Below are positions 1-6,199 of a DNA stretch of 14,141 nt, piece after piece. The position numbers and the translations under genes were made by a program. Each line of letters opens with the position of its first letter. The stretch's first letter is position 1. The notes below the pieces were generated by a model. That model was not told where the DNA came from, ran no database searches, and saw only the letters and a program-made list of their open reading frames with translations. This DNA comes from Micrococcales bacterium (lineage in GTDB: Bacteria > Actinomycetota > Actinomycetes > Actinomycetales > Dermatophilaceae): positions 1-14,141 of the forward strand of contig PMJN01000393.1 in assembly GCA_003157445.1 (NCBI GenBank), written 5' to 3'.

Positions 1-861
1 TGGCAGTCTGCCCCTTTTGTAGCACTGAGTCGGCCGTCGGCCGCCTGTCCAGCGAAGAGAGGCGCTGGAGGTGGAGCGGGCGGCCGTGGTGAACACGAAG
101 TCGTCAGGGGACTTGTCCTTCATCGCGCGGCGAAGGATCAGTCACCACTGATGGGGCGATGGTGATGGTTCGCCGTGACTTCGGCGTCTTGGGGATGCCG
201 AGATAGTGCCCGCGCATCTCGTGCTTGGCGCTGATCCGCTTGGTGGGCCACTGGGGGATCTGGGTCTGGCCATTTTCGCTTTGGCGGTTCCACGCCTTGC
301 GGACGCTGAGTGTGCGCTTGGTGAGGTTGATGTCCTCAACCCACAAGGCGGTGATCTCGCCAAAGCGCAGACCGGTGCCCACCATCACGCGCAGGAGGTC
401 GCGGGAGTTCTCAGCCATGAACGTGTCGGTGAAGGTCGGTGAAGGTCGGTGAAGGTCTTGGACTCGGCCTCGGTGAGCCAGGTCCGCTCGGGCTGCTCCG
501 CCTTGATGGTGGGCCGTGATGGTGCGGTCTTGGCGCAGGGGTTGACCGTGATGAATGCGTGTTCCTCAACGGCCCAGGCGAAGACGGCGAACAGGAGGCC
601 GTGGTAGTTGGCCTTCGTCTTGAGCCCCTGATCCCAGCGTGAGAGCCAGAGCCGGACGTCCTTGGGCGTGACGTCCTGCACGTTGCGGCCGAAGAGGAGG
701 TAGCTGGCCCCCGGGAACCGTCGGCGAAGGGAGCGTCAGAACGGCGAGTGCCTTGAGTTGGGCGCGAACTTCTCCGCCGCCCGTTGACCGTCTTGACGCC
801 AGATGACGCGCGCCGTTATGCCGCCGTCGCCGCGTGGCCGCTGCTCCAGAAATGCCATGAT
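1..861 (-). pseudogene. Decayed tyrosine recombinase (integrase) of an older element
   Basis: Read leftwards, fragments in different frames make one integrase. An N-terminal arm-type segment (PRGDGGITARVIWRQDG, beginning at an ATG at 858-856) is followed by a SAM-like core-binding segment (DVTPKDVRLWLSRWDQG, about 630-680). The start of the catalytic domain follows, with the TGLRFGE box containing the first catalytic arginine, then PKSRRTITIAP, and then DDFVFTT near position 90. Three or more frame breaks separate them. One, near 745, lies between the arm and core segments. One, at 426-455, is a tandem expansion of a 10-base unit. One, near 150, needs a single-base shift before KDKSPDDFVFTT. 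The HxxR box and nucleophilic tyrosine are not seen and would lie beyond the window. It does not resemble the intact integrase at 11935 beyond the general family, so it probably belonged to a different element. Confidence 0.8.
426..455. repeat. Triplicated 10-bp repeat that breaks the integrase frame
   Basis: The decamer TCGGTGAAGG occurs three times head to tail, followed by two bases of a fourth copy. Removing two copies (20 bases) restores one reading frame on the minus strand across the join, reading ESKTFTDTFMAENSRDLL, which links the core-binding and catalytic parts of the pseudogene. Expansion of this repeat is therefore a likely inactivating event. Confidence 0.85.
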
Positions 862-872
862 CCTGCCGTTCT

Positions 873-935
873 GTTCCCACGTGGGAACGCCTTGGTCTGA
901 CCCTCAGTCGGCAGATTGTTCCCAAGATGTTCCCA
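873..935. promoter_or_regulatory. Palindrome and paired GTTCCCA repeats upstream of the decayed integrase
   Basis: A perfect 16-bp palindrome GTTCCCACGTGGGAAC lies at 873-888. The same heptamer GTTCCCA recurs at 918-924 and 929-935, spaced 11 bases start to start. The cluster sits just upstream of the decayed integrase and about 60 bp from the att-like site at 996. Paired sites about one helical turn apart near an att core suit arm-type integrase or excisionase sites, and an operator for the integrase promoter would also fit. The function is inferred. Confidence 0.4.
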
Positions 936-995
936 TGAGCGGAAACAGGAAGAGCCCCCGACCTGTTCTCCGCAGGGCAAAGGCCCTCTTCTGAA

Positions 996-1014
996 GTGTC
1001 CGGACGGGGACTTG
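996..1014. other. att-like copy of the tRNA-Leu 3' end (outer)
   Basis: GTGTCCGGACGGGGACTTG matches the tRNA-Leu 3' end at 13618-13636 in 18 of 19 positions. It lies at the 5' side of the decayed integrase. It may be the attachment core of the older element, or a scar of an earlier insertion at the same tRNA. The match stops after this segment, so it is not a tRNA gene. Confidence 0.45.
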
Positions 1015-1128
1015 CCCACCAGGGACACACCCCTGGTTCACCTCGGGCTGAGCACGACCGTGTCGGGGGTTCCAGCCGGGCAAAGACATCGATGATTATG
1101 AATATCCGCAGGTCAGAGACTCGAACAA

Positions 1129-1150
1129 GTGTCCGGGAGGGGACTTGAAC
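1129..1150. other. Left attachment site of the element (partial tRNA-Leu 3' end)
   Basis: This segment is a direct copy of the tRNA 3' end at 13618-13639. Eight bases (GTGTCCGG) match exactly, two differ (GA in place of AG), and the next twelve (GGGGACTTGAAC) match exactly. It covers the acceptor stem and T-loop. Beyond it the T-stem no longer pairs and no cloverleaf can be drawn, so it is a fragment rather than a tRNA. It is the best candidate for the outer junction of the element. Confidence 0.6.
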
Positions 1151-1270
1151 TCACGTCCCCACATCCTCATGCAGGTACATCGAGAGGCCGGATTGTGCTC
1201 CGGCGCCATGCTTCCCAGGGGTCCGCCATCACAGCCCGAGCAAGCCGAGACATCTTTTTACCTCGGCGGC

Positions 1271-1290
1271 AGTATCACGCGGAGTATCAC
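1271..1290 (+). repeat. Left integrase arm-type repeat pair
   Basis: AGTATCAC occurs twice, at 1271-1278 and 1283-1290, spaced 12 bases start to start and about 120 bp inside the left att core. A related pair lies just inside the right att core (13530-13548) in the same orientation. In the circular form the two pairs would flank the core, which is the layout of arm-type sites bound by the N-terminal domain of tyrosine integrases. Binding is inferred. Confidence 0.5.
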
Positions 1291-1426
1291 AAGCGCGGGT
1301 CTCATCGCGCGCTTGTCCGAGGAAGGGACTAGACAAGGGCAAGACGTAGATCGGCCCCCGGCCGGTGTTGGAACCACCGACCAAGGGCCTGTATCGGATT
1401 CACCTACGAGAAAGGTTCAACCGATC

Positions 1427-1588
1427 ATGAACCCATTGCAGCACAACAACACCAGCGCAGACAACGGCGACCAGGTCACCAAAGTCCAGGACGTGTTCTA
1501 TGCAGGGCGGGAGTACCAGCGTCGCCTTGACGTCAAGGCGTTTGAGCTGGGTGAGGGCCCGGTGTCGGTCCCGTTGTCTGTGGACTGA
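1427..1588 (+). CDS. Small hypothetical protein, 53 aa
   Basis: The ATG at 1427 is preceded by GAAAGG about 11 bases upstream, a plausible ribosome binding site. The frame is open further upstream, but that part runs through the att and arm region and is unlikely to be coding. The product is small, polar and acidic, with an Asn/Gln-rich start (MNPLQHNNTSADNGDQ) and no signal peptide or transmembrane segment. It belongs to no family I recognise. It sits alone between the left att site and a strong hairpin, convergent with the secreted-protein gene. It could be a small cargo gene or a chance frame. Confidence 0.45.
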   Translation: MNPLQHNNTSADNGDQVTKVQDVFYAGREYQRRLDVKAFELGEGPVSVPLSVD

Positions 1589-1602
1589 CCCAGCACGCGC
1601 AA

Positions 1603-1635
1603 CAGCGCCCGCCTCGATCAGTGAAGCGGGCGCTG
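1603..1635. terminator. Hairpin between convergent genes, probable bidirectional terminator
   Basis: CAGCGCCCGC (1603-1612) pairs perfectly with GCGGGCGCTG (1626-1635) around a 13-base loop. It lies 15 bases after the stop of the 53-aa ORF and about 27 bases after the end of the convergent secreted-protein gene. No long T run follows on either strand, which is common for actinobacterial terminators. Confidence 0.65.
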
Positions 1636-1661
1636 CTTCGTGCGTGTTCGCGCAGTTGGTG

Positions 1662-2336
1662 TCAGCGGAAGGTAGAGGCGCTGGTTGCGCTCAAGGCCGT
1701 TCCGTTCTCGTGGGTGAGGATGCGGTACTGGTAGACCTTGGTTTGGATGAACCCGGCAGTCCAGCGGCCCGTCGAGTTGCTCGTGAGCGCAATCATGTTC
1801 TGCCAGGTTCCTCCGATGTACCGCTGAAGGTAGGAGATCCGTCCCGCCGGGGAGATGACACCGGCGTAAGTGTTGGTGTACTGCTGGACCTGGGTATTGA
1901 TGTAGACGGCCGTGCCGACTCGGGAGCTGGCGATGTAGCTCCACGTTCCGTACTTGAACGTCATCGAGGTAGGCGTCCAGTTCACTCCGCCGGTCCCGTT
2001 GTCGGAGTAGCCATTGTCAAACACAGTTGAGTAGGTGCCAACCTTGTCGAAGCTCGCTGAGAAGTCGATTGTCTGTGTCGGGCTGCTGTCCATGTACCAG
2101 AGGAAGGCAAGGTTGCCGCTGGGACCGTTGAGATAGGCCGCCGCGGAGTAGTTGGTGCAGTTGGTGACCACCGGGGCAGTAACCAGGACGTCTGAGCGGT
2201 CGATGGCGACTTGCGCCGGTAGCCGGGCCCACGCCGAGCATGAGCCAGCTGCGAGCGCGTCACTTGTCCCCAGTCCAACAAGGGATGTCATGGCGAGCGC
2301 GGCGGTGCAGAGTACGCGCGTAGTGCGAGTGAGCAT
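1662..2336 (-). CDS. Secreted beta-rich (Ig-like) protein, 224 aa
   Basis: The N-terminus is a classical Sec signal peptide: positive residues (MLTRTTR), a hydrophobic core (about 8-22) and a likely cleavage after SDALAA near residue 30. The mature part is rich in Thr, Ser, Tyr and aromatic residues and looks all-beta. Cysteines 33 and 60 could form a disulfide. The last 90 residues (TAVYINTQVQQYTN, then GRISYLQRYIGGTWQNM and STGRWTAG) have the alternating pattern of bacterial Ig-like or carbohydrate-binding sandwiches found in actinobacterial exported proteins. An AGGAAGG ribosome site precedes the ATG. The gene stands alone in the element's left cargo zone. Its role is unknown; surface change after lysogeny (exclusion, adhesion) would be typical of such genes but is inference. 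Confidence 0.75.
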   Translation of the reverse strand: MLTRTTRVLCTAALAMTSLVGLGTSDALAAGSCSAWARLPAQVAIDRSDVLVTAPVVTNCTNYSAAAYLNGPSGNLAFLWYMDSSPTQTIDFSASFDKVGTYSTVFDNGYSDNGTGGVNWTPTSMTFKYGTWSYIASSRVGTAVYINTQVQQYTNTYAGVISPAGRISYLQRYIGGTWQNMIALTSNSTGRWTAGFIQTKVYQYRILTHENGTALSATSASTFR

Positions 2337-2865
2337 GGCCTTGATCCTTCCTCGGGTGACCAGGAAGGTACTTACGGCCCTCGGACCAGACCCCCCCGTG
2401 TCCTTGGGCAGTCAAGCACTGATCGAGTCCCGTGCACAGAGCACCGCCAAACGTCCCAAGAGCTCTTCGATTACGTGGAGATGCGGAAGACCGCAAGAGC
2501 CTGCCGCTGGGCCATGTGCGCACCGTCTGACAGCAGATCAAGCGCCCGCCTCATCTTGATTGAGTCTGGCCCTGTGGTCTGTCGAGGCTATGCACCGTCT
2601 ACCTACCGACCCGACGTATTTGCCCGTGTTTGCTCGATCATCGGTTTACCAATCCGTCGCCGGACACCCCGTCAGGCAGGGGCCAACCTGCGGAAACATG
2701 CCGACGCGAGCCTCTTGACACCCGTCTACCTCGTGTCGTCGGGTGCCCGTGCTGCGGCTATGCCTGGCACCGTCTACCAATTGGCCCCTTGACGGTCGAC
2801 ACTGACTCTCGCCACAGGCGCTCAACCGCGCTAGGTTCCGGGTCATCATCTCGAAGGGGGACGCA
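2337..2865. other. Intergenic region with repeated CCGTCTACC motifs
   Basis: This 529-bp stretch separates two divergent cargo genes and should hold both their promoters. A frame is open at 2475-2792, but its composition and lack of a ribosome site make it unconvincing. The motif CACCGTCTACC occurs at 2593-2603 and 2768-2778. CCGTCTACC occurs at 2722-2730 and CACCGTCT at 2521-2528. The first two full copies are each preceded closely by GGCTATGC. These may be operator sites for a regulator of the cargo genes. No clear -35/-10 pair was identified. Confidence 0.35.
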
Positions 2866-3447
2866 ATGGAACTCGACCAAGTTGCTGTCGATGCGTGGAT
2901 GTCAGCGAACACGCTTGCCGAGCTCGGTGAACTCACTGCGCGCTGGCTCGAAGGCTCCCTGAGCTTCAACCCGGGATACGGGGGAGCAACCCCTGACGGG
3001 GAGACCACCGACCTGATTCCGGCCTTAGCCAGGTTCAATCGCGCCGGCTTCGTGACGGAGAATTCGCAACCCGGCGAAGACACCGACCAGCGAGCATGTG
3101 TTTCCGGGTTCTGCGATGAACAGACGGCCGAAACGATCGCGGCTGTGTGCATGCCAACGGATCTCGTATGCGTCTTCTGTTGGCCCGGAACTGAGTCGTA
3201 CCTACACGTCCCGGTCACCCTCGATGAGGGCGCCGCGTTTACGTGGGCGGGTATGTCGATCGAGGGCGAAAACATCACTTACGTATGGGCTGACTCGTGC
3301 TCTGCGTCGGCTGTGGATGCCTTGGTGGGCGCCTACCAGGTGTGGGTGATCGATCCGGTTTGGGGGCGCAACGACCTACTGTGGGCGACGGTTGATCGGG
3401 CACTGGCCGGGCCGCCGCTGACGGGCGCGCTTCCGAGCACCGACTAG
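2866..3447 (+). CDS. DUF6919-like protein, 193 aa
   Basis: The ATG is preceded by AAGGGGG at good spacing. The protein is acidic, cytosolic and without signal or membrane segments. Its opening (LAELGELTARWLEGSLSFNPGYG), ETTDLIPALARFNRAGFVTENSQPG, and then QRACVSGFCDE match my recollection of the DUF6919 pattern found in Streptomyces and actinobacterial phages, a family with no known function. Cysteines are unusually frequent (residues 78, 83, 95, 102 and 105, and again near 144). A second block (AFTWAGMSIEGENITYVW, then VWVIDPVWGRNDLLW) follows. It is a single-gene unit ending in a strong terminator, orientated against the main operon, so it is probably cargo. The family assignment is from memory. 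Confidence 0.7.
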   Translation: MELDQVAVDAWMSANTLAELGELTARWLEGSLSFNPGYGGATPDGETTDLIPALARFNRAGFVTENSQPGEDTDQRACVSGFCDEQTAETIAAVCMPTDLVCVFCWPGTESYLHVPVTLDEGAAFTWAGMSIEGENITYVWADSCSASAVDALVGAYQVWVIDPVWGRNDLLWATVDRALAGPPLTGALPSTD

Positions 3448-3464
3448 CGCCTTCACACGACGCA

Positions 3465-3508
3465 GCAACGCCCCCGCCAGGCGACCAGCCGGCAGGGGCG
3501 TTGCTTTT
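3465..3508 (+). terminator. Rho-independent terminator after the DUF6919-like gene
   Basis: GCAACGCCCC (3465-3474) pairs perfectly with GGGGCGTTGC (3495-3504). A further GCC/GGC pairing lies inside, and TTTT follows immediately. It lies 18 bases past the stop codon. It may also stop leftward transcripts of the main operon, although there is no T run on that side. Confidence 0.85.
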
Positions 3509-3638
3509 GAGTGGGCGGGAGGACGCAGGTGACCGCCTCCTCCGGGAGGACCATGAGAGCCGCCTTCGCTGCCTTGGCCGCAAGGAGAACGACCAAAAGG
3601 ACCAGGGCCTGACGTTGACGCCGCTCCCGCCCGGGTCT

Positions 3639-3923
3639 TTACATCACCGACGCGGCCTGCAGCTGCGTCAAAGAACCTGGCGCCTGACCGGCCGCCGTGA
3701 CGCGGTCCTCGTACAGCACCGCCTCCACTGTCATCGGTTTCATGACGCCCGAGCTCGGGTCGGTCGAAAACAACAGGAGCTCGACCCGGAATGTGAATGG
3801 TGCGGCCGTGTGAGCCGCATTCCCGTCAAGGTTGGCCAGCACAAGGGCAGGGTCAAACCCGGCGCCGTTGACCTGAGGGCGAGCGCAGAAGACAAGCATG
3901 CCGACCGGCACACCGGTGGTCAT
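3639..3923 (-). CDS. Hypothetical protein, 94 aa, last gene of the leftward operon
   Basis: The start overlaps the stop of the preceding gene as ATGA (3923-3920), which implies translational coupling and supports this frame. The sequence has several beta-strand-like stretches (MLVFCARPQV, then FRVELLLFS and MTVEAVLYEDRV) and no signal peptide or membrane helix. I do not recognise the family. Its place at the end of a unit that begins with terminase genes makes a particle-related or helper-hijack role possible, but nothing in the sequence proves it. Confidence 0.65.
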   Translation of the reverse strand: MTTGVPVGMLVFCARPQVNGAGFDPALVLANLDGNAAHTAAPFTFRVELLLFSTDPSSGVMKPMTVEAVLYEDRVTAAGQAPGSLTQLQAASVM

Positions 3924-4495
3924 CGCCGCGCCCCCCGACGGATCTGACGGGCTTGCTCAGCGCTGGCCAGGTCGCATCCCAGACGTTTGGATAGGGCCAC
4001 CGCGTTCGCCGTCGACATGCCGTCTGCCTGAAAACGTAGGGCTGAAACAGCAACAGCTCGCTGCAGCTCCACACCATTCCGCGAATCGCTGCCGATGGAC
4101 TTGAGGAGCGCGTCCCAACGGTCGTTGGTAGATCCAGCCGCCTTCGCGAACCTCGTGGACGCGCCGTCGTCGTGGAAGGTCGCCCCGCTGACAGCCTTGG
4201 TGACCGCTTCGGCCGCGTCGTCCGCAGACACAGCGGCAGCCGGGGCGGGCGCCGGGTGCGCCTGGACTTTCTTGGCCTGCGCCTGGACGTTCCCAGCTGG
4301 CGCAGCGGGCGCCGCTACAGGGGTAATGTCGGCTTGACTGCACAGGCCTACGATCTGTCCGGTGCTGTCATAGACCGGCACCTGCGCGTCCTTGCTCGAC
4401 GCCTTCGCCTTGACCAGCCGAGTGTCGAGCTGCCGCACCGTCAACGGCACGACGGATGTGATCCCGCCTCGGTACCTGTAAACCTTTGCTGCCAT
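3920..4495 (-). CDS. Hypothetical two-part protein with Ala/Pro linker, 191 aa
   Basis: The ATG at 4495 is chosen because AGATAGGAAAAGGG lies just upstream; the longer frame to 4576 would run back over the preceding gene. Residues 1-57 (KVYRYRGGITSVVPLTVRQ and VPVYDSTGQIVGLCSQADI) look like a small beta-rich domain. An Ala/Pro/Gln-rich flexible linker follows (about 58-88). The C-terminal 100 residues are predicted helical (DDAAEAVTKAVSG and RWDALLKSIGSDS) with a basic tail (QIRRGARR). No family is recognised. The layout of small domain, disordered linker and helical basic domain would suit a scaffold, adaptor or DNA-packaging accessory protein, but that is inference. The stop overlaps the next start. 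Confidence 0.65.
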   Translation of the reverse strand: MAAKVYRYRGGITSVVPLTVRQLDTRLVKAKASSKDAQVPVYDSTGQIVGLCSQADITPVAAPAAPAGNVQAQAKKVQAHPAPAPAAAVSADDAAEAVTKAVSGATFHDDGASTRFAKAAGSTNDRWDALLKSIGSDSRNGVELQRAVAVSALRFQADGMSTANAVALSKRLGCDLASAEQARQIRRGARR

Positions 4496-4532
4496 TGCCC
4501 TTTTCCTATCTCGTGGTTGTGTTGCGTGGTTC

Positions 4533-5294
4533 TCAGGCGTTGACCAGTAGTACGCCGTCACGAATCTGGGTTTCATACCGCCAGGTCTCGGTCGGCTGAG
4601 CCGGTTGCATTTTCAGGCTGGAATGAGGACCGTAATTGCAACCCCCGGCCTCGGGTCTGGAGGCATCAGCCTTGGCCACCAGCGCGGTCAGGTCGGTGAT
4701 GGCAGCCATCAGCTCATCCCACCGGGGCGAGTTGACCGTTTCACTCCAGGCGGCCACGAACGAACCCATCGGGACGCCCTGGGCGTACCCGTCCAGGAAT
4801 CCCAGTGATGCCCACGCTTCAGAGGCCATCGCAGCGACACGCTGGTATTCCTTGATCGCCTGCAGGTCAGTCGGGGTGGCCACGGGTGGGAGCACGCCCT
4901 CACGAGCATGAATGCGGATGTAGTGCGTGAGCTCGCCGACAAACCGCGGCGGCGAGGGCATCCGGTACCTCGCCGGGTTCGGACGAGGCAGCGTCGACGC
5001 CACGAAGTCATGTTTGGCCTGCGGAACCGGCACGACCGGCGGCGCGACAGACGCGAGGGTGCGCGCGGCTGCCAGTTTGGCGGCCGGGGTCATCAGCGAG
5101 GCGGGGTCGACGGCAGGATCAGCGGCACCAGCGGCCACCTTCGCTTCGAGGTCGGCCACGATCTTGCCGATCTGGTCGTGACGAGCAGTCGCCCGCGCCT
5201 CGGCCTGCACAGCGGCCTTGTAGGCGGGGTCGATATCGTCGGGCAACAGGTCCAGCCAAGGGGCGAAAACCGTTGCAACTTCGGTCGTTTCCAT
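4533..5294 (-). CDS. Hypothetical protein, 253 aa
   Basis: The ATG at 5294 has a strong ribosome site, AAAGGAG (complement of 5301-5307), six bases away. The frame is open further upstream to 5363, but no comparable site supports that start. The N-terminal half is helical and Ala-rich (DPAYKAAVQAEARATARHDQ, then AKLAAARTLASV). A Pro-rich break (VAPPVVPVPQ; RPNPARYRMPSPPRF) leads to a second helical segment (ELTHYIRIHARE, later YQRVAAMASEAWASLGFLDGYAQG). There is no signal peptide, membrane segment or known motif. It is the largest unknown of the late part of the operon and occupies the place where a phage would have portal or capsid genes, yet it resembles neither. Its function is unknown. 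Confidence 0.7.
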   Translation of the reverse strand: METTEVATVFAPWLDLLPDDIDPAYKAAVQAEARATARHDQIGKIVADLEAKVAAGAADPAVDPASLMTPAAKLAAARTLASVAPPVVPVPQAKHDFVASTLPRPNPARYRMPSPPRFVGELTHYIRIHAREGVLPPVATPTDLQAIKEYQRVAAMASEAWASLGFLDGYAQGVPMGSFVAAWSETVNSPRWDELMAAITDLTALVAKADASRPEAGGCNYGPHSSLKMQPAQPTETWRYETQIRDGVLLVNA

Positions 5295-5433
5295 CGAAAT
5301 CTCCTTTGAGGGCTGATATCTCGTGCAACTCCGCCTGGCGGATCGCAGCTTGTAACTGGTCAATCGCGGCGCTCAACGTGCAGGCGTTGACCTGAACGGC
5401 CTTCGCCAGAACCTCAACCACGGGCAGAACCAT
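5119..5433 (-). CDS. Possible small protein overlapping the 253-aa gene, 104 aa
   Basis: The start shares a TAATG junction with the stop of the HTH gene upstream, and the first 46 residues (VVEVLAKAVQVNA and LSAAIDQLQAAIRQ) look like a real helical protein. From 5294 on it overlaps the well-supported 253-aa gene in another frame. There the translation becomes Arg/Gly-rich and shadow-like. Either the gene truly overlaps its neighbour by 176 bases, or a short helical protein has lost its stop through a frameshift. Only the first part is credible as coding. Confidence 0.4.
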   Translation of the reverse strand: MVLPVVEVLAKAVQVNACTLSAAIDQLQAAIRQAELHEISALKGDFDGNDRSCNGFRPLAGPVARRYRPRLQGRCAGRGAGDCSSRPDRQDRGRPRSEGGRWCR

Positions 5434-5963
5434 TACGACGCCGCGGCGAGGTCACGCACATCGTGCTCGATCTGCTGGATATCGGCTTGCAACTCCAGAA
5501 GTTCGACCTTGACCGCCTGAAACTCCGCCTCAGACATGAACTCCGCCTCTCGGGGTCGGTTACTGCATCGCGACGTGTACTTGTCGACCGAACCGGCACC
5601 GATCTCCCAAGGGCCACGTCCAACCCGACTGCCGGATAGCCGGCCTTCGCGGATCGCTTTGGTGACCGCCTGCTCTGAGATTCCCAACCGTTCGGCGGCC
5701 TCTTTCACCGTCACCACCAACTCTGAGGTCACGAAACCAAGCGCCGCAACCTTCGAAACCACCGGCACGGCGCCTCGGTGCGGCGGGCTGGCCAGGGCCG
5801 CGCTCGCAGCGCTTGAGCGCATCACCGCCAGCAGTGGCAGCAGATCCGGGTGTATGAGCGCGTTGCGGTTCCACCACTCGCGAATACCGCTCTCGGCTAT
5901 GACGATCAACCCGCAATCCAGCGGTGTCAGCAGGACGCTGCCGTCTTCGAGTAGGGCGGCCAT
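5433..5963 (-). CDS. HTH_17/excisionase-like DNA-binding protein with coiled coil, 176 aa
   Basis: The ATG at 5963 sits in a TGATG overlap with the preceding stop; a GTG at 5975 is an alternative four codons upstream. Residues 84-130 form a MerR/excisionase-type winged HTH (TVKEAAERLGISEQAVTKAIREGRL, then a basic GSRVGRGPWEI wing). Residues 146-174 (VKVELLELQADIQQIEHDVRDL) form a likely coiled coil for dimerisation. The first 70 residues are unassigned. This is a second HTH_17 protein, distinct from the early excisionase-like one. Placed after the terminase genes it could be a late regulator, a second DNA-architecture factor, or a part of the packaging complex. Its DNA target is unknown. Confidence 0.7.
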   Translation of the reverse strand: MAALLEDGSVLLTPLDCGLIVIAESGIREWWNRNALIHPDLLPLLAVMRSSAASAALASPPHRGAVPVVSKVAALGFVTSELVVTVKEAAERLGISEQAVTKAIREGRLSGSRVGRGPWEIGAGSVDKYTSRCSNRPREAEFMSEAEFQAVKVELLELQADIQQIEHDVRDLAAAS

Positions 5964-6166
5964 CACTGAGACCACCAGTCGGGCTCGTCCGCCTCAGCCT
6001 TCTTGGCCTTCCGCCGGGCTGCCTTCGTAGTCGTCGTCGGGCAGGACGGGCACCCCTTCCCACGCCACGTCACGGCCTGATTGGGATGTGCTCGGCACCG
6101 GTACAAGCTCCGCCAGCGAGCAACCGGTCGCGGGTCATCGTCCTGCGTGACATCAGTGCTGAACAT
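5963..6166 (-). CDS. Small zinc-finger-like basic protein, 67 aa
   Basis: Of two in-frame ATGs, the one at 6166 has GAGAGG at normal spacing; the other (6172) is too close to it. A single metal-binding site is visible, C24-x2-H27 and C39-x2-C42 (CRAHPNQ, then GCPSCP), followed by a Lys/Arg-rich tail (KAARRKAKKAEAD). Such proteins often bind nucleic acid or act as adaptors. The stop overlaps the next start as TGATG. Neighbours are the TerL nuclease gene 33 bases upstream and the HTH gene downstream. Confidence 0.65.
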   Translation of the reverse strand: MFSTDVTQDDDPRPVARWRSLYRCRAHPNQAVTWRGKGCPSCPTTTTKAARRKAKKAEADEPDWWSQ

Positions 6167-6199
6167 TGTCATTCCTCTCGTTGGATGGGCTCATTGGCT

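Larger units (their letters stand above)
936..1426. other. Gene-free junction region between the old and new elements
   Basis: No credible gene is seen; reading frames here are short and lack protein-like composition. The stretch holds the two att-like copies (996 and 1129), a perfect 6-bp stem with 6-base loop at 1187-1204 (GCCGGA/TCCGGC), and the left arm repeats at 1271-1290. The end of the region should contain the promoter of the small ORF at 1427, but no convincing -35/-10 pair was found. Confidence 0.5.

Noticed and set aside
1129..1215. Possible second tRNA gene at the left att site
   Set aside because: Only the acceptor and T-loop part resembles a tRNA. The T-stem does not pair and no anticodon arm can be drawn.
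1500..2030. Plus-strand frame of 176 codons
   Set aside because: It runs through the hairpin at 1603-1635 and antisense to the secreted protein; no ribosome site.
2237..2336. Lipoprotein signal on the secreted protein
   Set aside because: The cysteine after the signal peptide is in AAGSC, which does not fit the lipobox, so ordinary signal peptidase I cleavage is more likely.
2475..2792. Possible 105-codon plus-strand gene upstream of the DUF6919-like gene
   Set aside because: No ribosome site, Arg/Ser-rich composition, and it spans repeated non-coding motifs.
2646..3278. Minus-strand frame of 210 codons
   Set aside because: It is antisense to the DUF6919-like gene and the noncoding gap; its composition is shadow-like.
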